This document shows, piece by piece, positions 5,864 to 12,192 of a stretch of DNA of 12,192 nucleotides. The position numbers were made by a program, and so were the translations under genes. The stretch's first letter is position 1; each line of letters opens with the position of its first letter. The notes below the pieces were generated by a model. It worked only from the letters and a program-made list of their open reading frames with translations. It did not search any database and was not told where the DNA came from. Source of the stretch: Methanobrevibacter sp. (GTDB lineage Archaea > Methanobacteriota > Methanobacteria > Methanobacteriales > Methanobacteriaceae); NCBI GenBank assembly GCA_021442885.1, contig JABUVA010000008.1:16478-28669 (forward strand), written 5' to 3'.

Positions 5864-6565
5864 ATGAATAAAAAAAATAAAGCAAGTGAAAGTGTTGTAT
5901 TTTTTGATGTTGATGACACATTACTTGACACATCTAAATTCGCAGAAACTGCTAGAAAAACAGCTATTGAAGCAATGGTTGATAATGGCCTTCCACTTAA
6001 AAAAGATATAGCTTATTTGACCTTAAAAACAGTTATAAAAGAAAAAGGATCAAATTATGACAAACATTTCAATGTTTTAACAAAAGCTCTTTTAGGTAAA
6101 GAAGACCCACTACTTGTAGCTCTTGGAATGGTAACATACCACAATATTAAATTTTCATTATTAAGACCATTTCCAAAAACAATAGATATTTTAATCTATT
6201 TAAAAGCTCAAGGATATAAATTAGGAGTAATTTCTAATGGAATTACAATAAAACAATGGGAGAAACTTGTTAGATTAAATATATATCAATTCTTTGATGA
6301 AGTAATTACTTCCGAAGAAGTTGGATATTCAAAACCTAGTAAAGAAATCTATGAAGAAGCTTTAAAAAGAATGAAAGCAGACCCTGAAAAAAGTATAATG
6401 ATTGGAAATAAATTCATAGAAGATGCTCTAGGTGCTGTTAAAGCTGGAATGAGTGCTATTCTTGTTAACTCTGATGTAACTGAATCTGAAAAATTAAGAA
6501 TAAAAAAAGAGAATTTGGATATTAAAATTGTTGAAAATATCAGCGACATAAACACAATATTATAA
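5864..6565 (+). CDS. HAD-superfamily phosphatase (archaeal TIGR02253-like)
   Basis: A 233-residue haloacid dehalogenase-type phosphatase. Motif I is FFDVDDTLLD (nucleophile D15, acid D17), motif II is VISNG (S124), motif III is K157 in YSKPSKEIYEEAL, and motif IV is GNKFIED, where D187 is kept but the usual first Asp is Asn182. The helical cap lies between residues about 22 and 100, as in subfamily IA. The closest group I can name is the archaeal TIGR02253 family; one Methanothermobacter member, MTH209 by my recollection, is annotated as glyceraldehyde 3-phosphate phosphatase, but the substrate cannot be read from sequence. It is divergent from polB2, an arrangement I believe is also found in Methanothermobacter. 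No Shine-Dalgarno motif is visible. Its last two codons overlap the end of the convergent xth gene. Confidence 0.9.
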   Translation: MNKKNKASESVVFFDVDDTLLDTSKFAETARKTAIEAMVDNGLPLKKDIAYLTLKTVIKEKGSNYDKHFNVLTKALLGKEDPLLVALGMVTYHNIKFSLLRPFPKTIDILIYLKAQGYKLGVISNGITIKQWEKLVRLNIYQFFDEVITSEEVGYSKPSKEIYEEALKRMKADPEKSIMIGNKFIEDALGAVKAGMSAILVNSDVTESEKLRIKKENLDIKIVENISDINTIL

Positions 6566-7333
6566 GTCCAATTCTAAAATAACAGGACAATGATCAGAGC
6601 CCATAATATTATCTTCAATAGTAGCAGATAATATTTTACTTTTTAAATCTTTACTAACAAGGAAATAATCTAATCTCCAACCAATACCCTTAGATCTTGC
6701 GTGGTACCTATAACTCCACCAAGAATATTTTTCTTCTTCAGGATGTAGGTATCTAAAAGTATCAATAAAACCTAAATCTAAAAATTCAGTTAACCAATCT
6801 CTTTCTGCAGGTAAAAATCCAGAATTACCTTGATTTTTATCAGGATTTTTTAAATCAATAGGTTCATGAGCAATATTAACATCACCACATATTACAATAC
6901 TCTTACCTTCATCTTTAAGGTCTAATACATAATTTGTTAAAAGATTACAGAATTTAATTTTCTTATCTAATTTAGAACCCTTATTTCCACTATTTGGAAA
7001 GTAAATATTCATTAATGTGAAATCATCAAAGTCAGCTCTTAAAACACGACCTTCATCGTCTAATTGCTTATCACCAATACCATGGAAAACATTAGCTGGT
7101 TTAAATTTACTATATGTTGCAACACCACTGTATCCTTTTTTTACAGCAGTAGTGAAAAATGAATTAAATCCATCTACATCATATAACTTATCTGGAATAT
7201 CTTCAATATTTGCTCTAATCTCTTGTAAATTAATAATATCTCCAGGATTACTGTTAAACCAATCCCAGAAATCTTGTTTTTTATTAACTGCTCTAATTCC
7301 ATTTACATTCCATGATGCAATTTTAACTGACAT
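6560..7333 (-). CDS. xth: ExoIII-family AP endonuclease, Mth212-like DNA-uridine endonuclease
   Basis: A 257-residue exonuclease III/AP endonuclease, the same length as Methanothermobacter Mth212. Active-site residues fall at the known Mth212 positions: N9, E38 (LQEIR), N114, K125, D151 and N153 (CGDVN), D222 (RLDYF) and H248 (GSDHCP). R209, reported to insert into the DNA helix in Mth212, is also Arg here. Such enzymes cut DNA at abasic sites; Mth212 additionally nicks directly 5' of deoxyuridine, which replaces a uracil-DNA glycosylase in that organism. Direct uridine cutting in this protein is inferred from similarity. AGGTG at 7340-7344, 6 bases before the ATG, sets the start. It follows pheS by 18 bases, so the two are probably co-transcribed. 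Its TAA stop lies inside the final codons of the HAD gene. Confidence 0.95.
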   Translation of the reverse strand: MSVKIASWNVNGIRAVNKKQDFWDWFNSNPGDIINLQEIRANIEDIPDKLYDVDGFNSFFTTAVKKGYSGVATYSKFKPANVFHGIGDKQLDDEGRVLRADFDDFTLMNIYFPNSGNKGSKLDKKIKFCNLLTNYVLDLKDEGKSIVICGDVNIAHEPIDLKNPDKNQGNSGFLPAERDWLTEFLDLGFIDTFRYLHPEEEKYSWWSYRYHARSKGIGWRLDYFLVSKDLKSKILSATIEDNIMGSDHCPVILELDL

Positions 7334-7351
7334 TTAATACACCTAATTTGC

Positions 7352-8899
7352 TTATAAGTCTATTCCATTTGTAATAGGCAATTCACGAAGCCACTTAATA
7401 TCACTTTTATAAAGCATTCTAATATCAGATATATCATAACGAATCATAGCTAGTCTTTCAATACCAAGACCAAATGCAAGTACAGGAACATCAATGCCTA
7501 ATGGTTCAAGAACTTCAGGTCTAAACATACCAGAACCTCCAAGTTCAATCCAAGCACCTTTATCCTCTAAATAAACTTCACATTCAGTAGAAAGATAAGT
7601 ATATGGGAAGTATGCAGGTCTAAATCTAACTTCAAAACCTAATTTTTTATAAAACTCTTTTAAAGTTCCTAGTAAATTCTGATAGCTAATTCCAGGAGCA
7701 CCTACAATTCCTTCAACTTGATGGAATTCAGGTAAATGTTTATAGGTTATTGTTTCACGTCTAAATACACGACCTACAGAAAACATTTTAAAAGGAGGTT
7801 CATTTTCATATAAATATTTTGTAGAAACACCAGTTGTGTGAGTTCTAAGTACACTTTGACGTGCTACATCTTCATCCCAATTATATTTCCATCCAATAGA
7901 ACCAGTATTACCACCATTTTCATGAACATTAGCTGTTAGATTGACTAAATCTTCATCATCAGGTAAATCACATGTTAAAGGATTTTTAACATAAAAAGTA
8001 TCTTGCATTTCACGAGCAGCATGATCTTGAGGTTGGAAAAGAGAATCAAAATTCCAAAATGCAGAATCTACAACAGGTCTGTTAGACTCTGTAAAACCAA
8101 GATTTAAAAATATTTCTCTAATTTCTTCAATAATTCTTCTAAGAGGATGTTCTTTTCCAGGGAAAACCACTGGAGCTTCTGCATTAATATCATAAGGCCT
8201 ATATTGGAGATTCTTCCATTGCCCTTCTTTAAGTTGTTGATGTGTTAATTGAGTAGCTTGTTCTTGAATAGTAAAACCTTGATTTAAAATATCTTTACCT
8301 TTAGATAAAATTGAAAAAGAATGTGAGGTATTCTTTTTAGTATTTAAAATATTTTTTCTATTATTAAGTAATTTAAGTCCTTTATTTAAATCCTTATTTA
8401 ATTCACTTTTAACAATAGAATCTAACTCAAAAAGCTGTTTAAGTAGTTGCTCATCATCACCTAATTTCTCAGCACTTTCTTTACCAACATCAGTGATTTT
8501 AATAATACCTTTATCCACTTTAGCCCAGTGCTTACGATTTAACCAACCAATAGCTATTCCAGTATCTTTTTTATCAATACCTGACTTTTCTGCAAGCTCA
8601 CCCATTGGTATTTCTTCTTCTTGAACTAAAATATCCAATATTCTTCTTTCAGGAAGTCCAAATTCAGCATAACTTTTACCATCATCAGTTAAAGATAAAA
8701 TTTCAGTAATATCCTTTTCTACATTAATAATCTCTTTAGATGCAAGTGAACCAGCTGCACTCATAACAGATTTAATGTCCATATTAGTATTATTAGCTAC
8801 TTCATCAGGAGTAATGTCCATGTTTTTTTCTAATTCTTTTAAAAGCTTTTTTTCATAAATATGTAATTCATTAATGGTTTTTTTAATATCCTCACTCAT
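7352..8899 (-). CDS. pheS: Phenylalanine--tRNA ligase alpha subunit
   Basis: PheS (515 residues) is the catalytic alpha subunit of the alpha2beta2 class II enzyme that charges tRNA-Phe. The first 150 residues are the winged-helix-like repeats typical of archaeal and eukaryotic PheS (for example [27 protein letters not shown]). The catalytic domain follows, with HPLRRI (251-256), QPQDHAARE (289-297), RTHTTGVST (352-360), motif 2 [19 protein letters not shown] (379-397) and motif 3 [11 protein letters not shown] (475-485). The length fits the archaeal type. GGGTG at 8905-8909, 5 bases before the ATG, supports the start, and a consensus TATA box lies upstream. The gene leads a probable pheS-xth operon. 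The beta subunit, pheT, is not in the window. Confidence 0.97.
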   Translation of the reverse strand: MSEDIKKTINELHIYEKKLLKELEKNMDITPDEVANNTNMDIKSVMSAAGSLASKEIINVEKDITEILSLTDDGKSYAEFGLPERRILDILVQEEEIPMGELAEKSGIDKKDTGIAIGWLNRKHWAKVDKGIIKITDVGKESAEKLGDDEQLLKQLFELDSIVKSELNKDLNKGLKLLNNRKNILNTKKNTSHSFSILSKGKDILNQGFTIQEQATQLTHQQLKEGQWKNLQYRPYDINAEAPVVFPGKEHPLRRIIEEIREIFLNLGFTESNRPVVDSAFWNFDSLFQPQDHAAREMQDTFYVKNPLTCDLPDDEDLVNLTANVHENGGNTGSIGWKYNWDEDVARQSVLRTHTTGVSTKYLYENEPPFKMFSVGRVFRRETITYKHLPEFHQVEGIVGAPGISYQNLLGTLKEFYKKLGFEVRFRPAYFPYTYLSTECEVYLEDKGAWIELGGSGMFRPEVLEPLGIDVPVLAFGLGIERLAMIRYDISDIRMLYKSDIKWLRELPITNGIDL

Positions 8900-8904
8900 T
8901 AAAA

Positions 8905-8950
8905 CACCCAGTTATTTATTCAATATACTATTTGTAACTCAATATATAAA
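8905..8950 (-). promoter_or_regulatory. pheS promoter and ribosome binding site
   Basis: TTTATATA at 8943-8950 (minus strand) is an exact archaeal TATA consensus. It predicts a start near 8920 and a leader of about 20 bases containing GGGTG at 8905-8909. The plus-strand 13-mer TCAATATATAAAA here is also present at the polB2 promoter. Confidence 0.6.
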
Positions 8951-8984
8951 AAACATTAGTTTAAAATTATCCCTATCCAATTCC

Positions 8985-9000
8985 AAATAAAGATTTATTT
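8985..9000 (-). terminator. Inverted repeat just after the CitG-like gene, possible terminator
   Basis: AAATAAA-GA-TTTATTT is a perfect 7-bp inverted repeat 4 bases beyond the stop of the CitG-like gene. A two-base loop is too tight for a full hairpin, and no long T run follows, so termination is only a possibility suggested by its position. Confidence 0.25.
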
Positions 9001-9004
9001 TAAC

Positions 9005-9892
9005 CTATTGAAATTTCTCATCTAATAATGTAATCATAATAGATGCTGCAGTTAAATCTGCAGTTGTTCCAGGGTTTAATTTATTTTCAAATAAATAATC
9101 ATCAAATTCATTTAATCTATTAATAAAATCATCAGAATCTTTAAATGACAATAGCTCTTTAGCTTGAGTTGAAACTTCTTCTGCTTTTTCATCCCCATAT
9201 TTTCTAGAAATTAAAGTGTCTGGAACTTCAGATAATATTTTTAAGAATGTTAAAACAGATGCCATATTAAGAGTTGTTTCTTTTTTAAGTTTAGAGTATT
9301 CAGTATAACCTAATTCAAAACATACTGGAAGTGTTGTTGTTAATTCATTAGCTAATCGATCCCAAGGAGCAGATATTTTTAAAACATCATACATTGTTTG
9401 ATTGTTGTTTCTAAGCTCCTGATTTGCATTTTCACTAGCTACATCATATTCATCTTGTTCACCCATTCCACCAGCATCTGCAATATTAATTGCACTATAA
9501 AGATTTATTGCATCATCAACAGTTGTATTTTCCATTAAATTAACAATATTTTCACGAACATCAGAGAATTTTTCACTAATACTTGCTGCTACAGATATTG
9601 GGACAAACAACATCACTATTCCAAGATTAGTATTATTAGCTATCCAGTTGTCTGTTTCTTTAACAGCTTCTAATATGTATTTTCCAAGTTCAGCAGAAGC
9701 TAAATCATTTTCATCAACATTTTCAGCAGCTTCCCTAATTGTATCTCCAATTACAACCCCGCTTATTAAAAAGTCTTCAAAGACCATATCATCATAATCT
9801 CTAGTCCTATGAACATTTCCTGGTTTTGGAAACCCACTAACTTCTAAACAAGATGCTATTTGTGCTATTTTAGCTATTGTTTTTGATTCCAT
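9005..9892 (-). CDS. CitG-family (triphosphoribosyl-dephospho-CoA synthase-like) protein
   Basis: The 295-residue product fits the CitG/COG1767 family. Conserved blocks are EVSGFPKPGNVHR (17-29), NTNLGIVMLFVPI (87-99), the ADAGGMGE segment (138-145), SAPWDRLANE (174-183) and LNPGTTADLTAASI (272-285). In bacteria CitG joins ATP and dephospho-CoA to make the precursor of the citrate lyase prosthetic group. Methanogens are not expected to have citrate lyase, so the archaeal substrate is unknown. I start at ATG 9892, which is 4 bases after the hemB stop and begins the conserved region. An ATG at 9925 would add 11 residues and overlap hemB by 29 bases. The Shine-Dalgarno match (GGATTGAT) is weak, so translation may be coupled to hemB. 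The tight pairing suggests a role near tetrapyrrole or cofactor synthesis, but this is inference. Confidence 0.88.
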   Translation of the reverse strand: MESKTIAKIAQIASCLEVSGFPKPGNVHRTRDYDDMVFEDFLISGVVIGDTIREAAENVDENDLASAELGKYILEAVKETDNWIANNTNLGIVMLFVPISVAASISEKFSDVRENIVNLMENTTVDDAINLYSAINIADAGGMGEQDEYDVASENANQELRNNNQTMYDVLKISAPWDRLANELTTTLPVCFELGYTEYSKLKKETTLNMASVLTFLKILSEVPDTLISRKYGDEKAEEVSTQAKELLSFKDSDDFINRLNEFDDYLFENKLNPGTTADLTAASIMITLLDEKFQ

Positions 9893-9896
9893 AATA

Positions 9897-10901
9897 TCAA
9901 TCCAACATATTATTTTCAAGAACATAAGGTGCGAAATTAGTGATAATTAAGTCTGCACCTGCTCTTTTAAATGCAATTAAAGTTTCCAATATAGCTTTAT
10001 CAGTTAGATAACCTTTTTCAATAGCTGCCATTATCATAGAATATTCCCCACTTACATTATATGTTACTAGAGGTAATGGGAATTCTTCTTTAATTGTTTT
10101 AATAATGTCTAAGTATGGAAGTCCTGGTTTAACCATTAAAAAGTCTGCACCTTCAATAACATCTAATTCACATTCACGTATAGCTTCTATTGCATTTGAT
10201 GGATCCATTTGATAGCTTTTACGATTTCCAACTCCTGGTGATGAACAAGCAGCTTCTCTAAATGGTTCGTAAAATGCTGAAGCATATTTTGCTGAGTAAG
10301 ACATTATTGCAACATTAGAAAATCCTTCTTCATCTAAATGTTCACGAATTGCTCCAACTCTTCCATCCATCATATCTGAAGGAGCTACAATGTCTGCACC
10401 TGCTTCTGCATGAGATACAGCTACTTTAGCTAAAAATTTTAATGTATTATCATTTAATATTTCAAATCCAAAGTCAGTATCATCATTTTCAACTATTAAA
10501 CCACAATGGCCATGAGAAGTATATTGGCAAAGACAAACATCAGTTATTACTATTAAATCTGTTTCTTGTTTAAGTAGTCTTACAGCTTTTTGAACTATTC
10601 CATTTTCAGCAAATGCAGGAGTTCCTACTTTATCTTTCTCATCTTTTAAAGGTACACCAAAGACAATAATGGATTTAAGGCCTAATTCTTCAAGATGTTT
10701 AGCAAACTCAACACCATCTTCAAGAGAATATCTAAATTCACCAGGCATTGAAGTTATTTCCTCTTTTTGACCTTTTTCTAAGTCATCTTTAAAAAATATT
10801 GGATAAATTAAATCTTCTTTATATATATTTGTCTCACGAACAATGCTTCTAATTTTTTCGTTTTTTCTAAGTCTTCTCATTCTTGTAGTTGGAAACTGCA
10901 T
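9897..10901 (-). CDS. hemB: Porphobilinogen synthase (delta-aminolevulinate dehydratase)
   Basis: HemB joins two 5-aminolevulinate molecules into porphobilinogen, the first shared pyrrole of tetrapyrroles; in a methanogen these feed coenzyme F430, cobamides and siroheme. The 334-residue protein begins with the typical [13 protein letters not shown], has a cysteine-rich zinc site ([15 protein letters not shown]123, C125, C133), and both Schiff-base lysines: K205 in [14 protein letters not shown] and K258 in LMVKPG. The active-site lid segment around [10 protein letters not shown] is present. GTGAT at 10905-10909 is a partial, close ribosome binding site, 3 bases before the ATG. The TGA stop is 4 bases before the CitG-like ATG, so the pair form an operon. 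Confidence 0.97.
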   Translation of the reverse strand: MQFPTTRMRRLRKNEKIRSIVRETNIYKEDLIYPIFFKDDLEKGQKEEITSMPGEFRYSLEDGVEFAKHLEELGLKSIIVFGVPLKDEKDKVGTPAFAENGIVQKAVRLLKQETDLIVITDVCLCQYTSHGHCGLIVENDDTDFGFEILNDNTLKFLAKVAVSHAEAGADIVAPSDMMDGRVGAIREHLDEEGFSNVAIMSYSAKYASAFYEPFREAACSSPGVGNRKSYQMDPSNAIEAIRECELDVIEGADFLMVKPGLPYLDIIKTIKEEFPLPLVTYNVSGEYSMIMAAIEKGYLTDKAILETLIAFKRAGADLIITNFAPYVLENNMLD

Positions 10902-10904
10902 TTT

Positions 10905-10940
10905 ATCACAAATGTAATTATGTACTTAATAATTTAAAAA
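10905..10940 (-). promoter_or_regulatory. Putative hemB promoter and ribosome binding site
   Basis: A TATA-like TTTTTAAATT (minus strand, 10931-10940) predicts a start site near 10910, giving a leader of about 9 bases that contains GTGAT at 10905-10909. This is moderate evidence only, since the region is AT-rich throughout. Confidence 0.35.
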
Positions 10941-10997
10941 GTTTTAAAATGATTTAATGATTGTCTATTTAAAACTAAAAGTCTATCAAAAATTTTT

Positions 10998-11037
10998 AAA
11001 AAAAAAGTTTTGGAATTATAAAATAAATTATAATCCC
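10998..11037 (-). terminator. Hairpin plus T-tract terminator after the adhesin gene
   Basis: Downstream of the adhesin stop, the minus strand has a 10-bp stem (GGGATTATAA, 11037-11028, pairing with TTATAATTCC, 11021-11012, with one G-U pair), a 6-base loop, and then a run of nine T at 11006-10998. This is the best-formed terminator in the window. It isolates hemB from the adhesin gene. Confidence 0.75.
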
Positions 11038-11049
11038 TTTACATCCAAA

Positions 11050-12192
11050 TTAGTCTTTTCTTTTCAACCTTGCACCTAATAAACATAATAAAGCTAAAAC
11101 AACAATAGCTATTGGATTACCTGTTGGGAGTAAACTAGATTGTTTACTAACCTCTATTTTAGTTTTATTGTCATGGTCTGGAGTAGGTGGCACTGGCCCA
11201 ACAGAATCTTTAACAGTTATATTAGCACTAGCAAAATTGTTAGATAAGATAGGATCATAAGTATTGCTGGTTACATTTACATTATGAGTAATAACGCCTG
11301 GAACTAAAGTTTTAGTAGTTAAAACTAAAGTTACAGATTCACCAGAAGTTAAATTACCAATAGTCCATGTTAAAACATCATTATCATTAACAATACCTTT
11401 AGAAGAATCATATGATATAAGTTCTAAACCTTCTGGTAATTTATCAAATGCAACAACATTTTCAGCAACATCAGGCCCCTTATTAGTAACAGTAATAATC
11501 CAAACAACCATGTCTCCTATAGTAATCTCCTCTTTATCTGGAACAATATTGATTTCTAAATCAGCAGATTTAACATAAGTTGTATTATTAGCATGGTTAT
11601 TATATATTCTATAATCAATACCCACACTAGAAACATTTACCATGTTAGTAATATTACCTGCTTTAACTGCTTTAGTGGTTAAATTCATGAATACAACTTC
11701 ACGCTTATCTAAAGATCTAATACTCCAAGTTAAAACATCACCATAAATAGAGTAATTCCCTTTATCTACATTAGCAGAAATAACTACTAATCCTTCAGGT
11801 ATTAAATCTTTAACAGTAACATTTACTGCATCATCTGGACCTTTATTAGTTACTTTAATAGTCCAAACAACAGTATCATTATAATTAACAACAGTTTTAT
11901 CAACTATTTTAGAAATGTCTAAATTAGCGTTAAATAAATAGACCAAAATTCTTCCTTTAAGTAATTCTGTGTTGTTTGCACCAGCATATCTTCCTATAAC
12001 TGAGAATTTACCAGTTTTATTAAGATTAACTTTAGGAGTATCAAAATCCCAAGGCCTATACACATCAAAACTAGCAGGAATATCATAATCCTTCATACCA
12101 ACAATATTGAGAATAATAGGAATATTAGAACCAATAGTATTGTAATTATCATCATAAAGATGACCCCAAAGAAGCATACTCTCATTAATCTG
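11050..12192 (-). CDS. Adhesin-like surface protein with DUF11 repeats, 5' truncated by window edge
   Basis: The frame stays open through the right edge (five codons before the first visible Met at 12177), so this is the C-terminal part of a longer protein; 380 codons are visible. Counting from that Met, a region of unclear type (1-80) is followed by two tandem DUF11-type beta-sandwich repeats (about 83-202 and 205-322) with matching landmarks 120-121 residues apart (TNKGPD, P-E-G-L, DVLTW). A short Pro-rich linker (VPPTPDHDNK) and a C-terminal anchor follow: LPTGNP at 350-355, a hydrophobic helix (356-370) and the basic tail RLKRKD. Fourteen N-x-S/T sequons suggest heavy N-glycosylation on the cell surface. 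Methanobrevibacter genomes carry many such adhesin-like proteins, thought to act in contact with gut partners. No specific ligand can be read. Confidence 0.88.
   Translation of the reverse strand, partial: QINESMLLWGHLYDDNYNTIGSNIPIILNIVGMKDYDIPASFDVYRPWDFDTPKVNLNKTGKFSVIGRYAGANNTELLKGRILVYLFNANLDISKIVDKTVVNYNDTVVWTIKVTNKGPDDAVNVTVKDLIPEGLVVISANVDKGNYSIYGDVLTWSIRSLDKREVVFMNLTTKAVKAGNITNMVNVSSVGIDYRIYNNHANNTTYVKSADLEINIVPDKEEITIGDMVVWIITVTNKGPDVAENVVAFDKLPEGLELISYDSSKGIVNDNDVLTWTIGNLTSGESVTLVLTTKTLVPGVITHNVNVTSNTYDPILSNNFASANITVKDSVGPVPPTPDHDNKTKIEVSKQSSLLPTGNPIAIVVLALLCLLGARLKRKD

Noticed and set aside
6349..6555. Minus-strand open frame inside the HAD gene
   Set aside because: Antisense to HAD motif IV region; the hydrophobic product is an artefact of the frame.
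7017..7337. Plus-strand open frame inside xth
   Set aside because: Antisense to a fully conserved nuclease; Ser/Leu-rich product with no supporting features.
9893..9925. Longer start for the CitG-like protein at ATG 9925
   Set aside because: The 11 extra residues (hydrophobic, unlike the family) come from the end of hemB in another frame, and the family's conserved N-terminus begins right after ATG 9892.

Overview
The window looks like a chromosome segment of a methanogenic archaeon of the order Methanobacteriales, most likely Methanobrevibacter or a close relative. Support: strongly AT-rich DNA; archaeal ribosomal protein S8e; archaeal-type PheS; HypE for [NiFe] hydrogenase maturation; a DNA polymerase B gene that encodes only the C-terminal part of the enzyme (the split PolB typical of Methanobacteriales); an ExoIII-family protein matching Methanothermobacter Mth212 residue for residue at key positions; and a surface adhesin-like protein with DUF11 repeats. 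Ribosome binding sites are GGTG/AGGTG/GGGAG types and TATA boxes resemble TTTATATA, as expected for archaea. No tRNA, rRNA, CRISPR array, transposase or integrase was seen.

Layout, left to right. (1) The 3' end of an unidentified plus-strand gene (1-257) runs into a DEAD-box RNA helicase on the minus strand (269-1558), with a hairpin over the junction. (2) Divergent from the helicase is a stand-alone Cas4-like PD-(D/E)XK nuclease with four Fe-S cysteines (1641-2327). It meets tail to tail, one base apart, a minus-strand operon of hypE, an RDD membrane protein and an unknown acidic protein (4362 down to 2329). (3) The gene for S8e (4505-4888) is followed leftward by a T-rich terminator and has an unusual pair of inverted motifs around its promoter. 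(4) polB2 (5066-5746) is divergent from a HAD phosphatase (5864-6565). The phosphatase overlaps by 6 bases, tail to tail, the last gene of a pheS-xth operon (8899 down to 6560). (5) hemB and a CitG-family gene form a tight pair (10901 down to 9005). (6) The 3' part of an adhesin-like gene (12192 down to 11050) ends in a clear hairpin-plus-T-tract terminator.

Functional themes. Most genes are housekeeping. PolB2, the Mth212-like endonuclease and perhaps the Cas4-like nuclease belong to DNA replication and repair. S8e, PheS and the helicase belong to translation and RNA metabolism. HemB supplies tetrapyrroles (F430 and cobamides in a methanogen), and HypE matures hydrogenases. The least explained items are the CitG homologue next to hemB, the lone Cas4-like nuclease, the unknown protein in the hypE operon, and the paired inverted motifs at the S8e promoter. 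I found no convincing large novel system.
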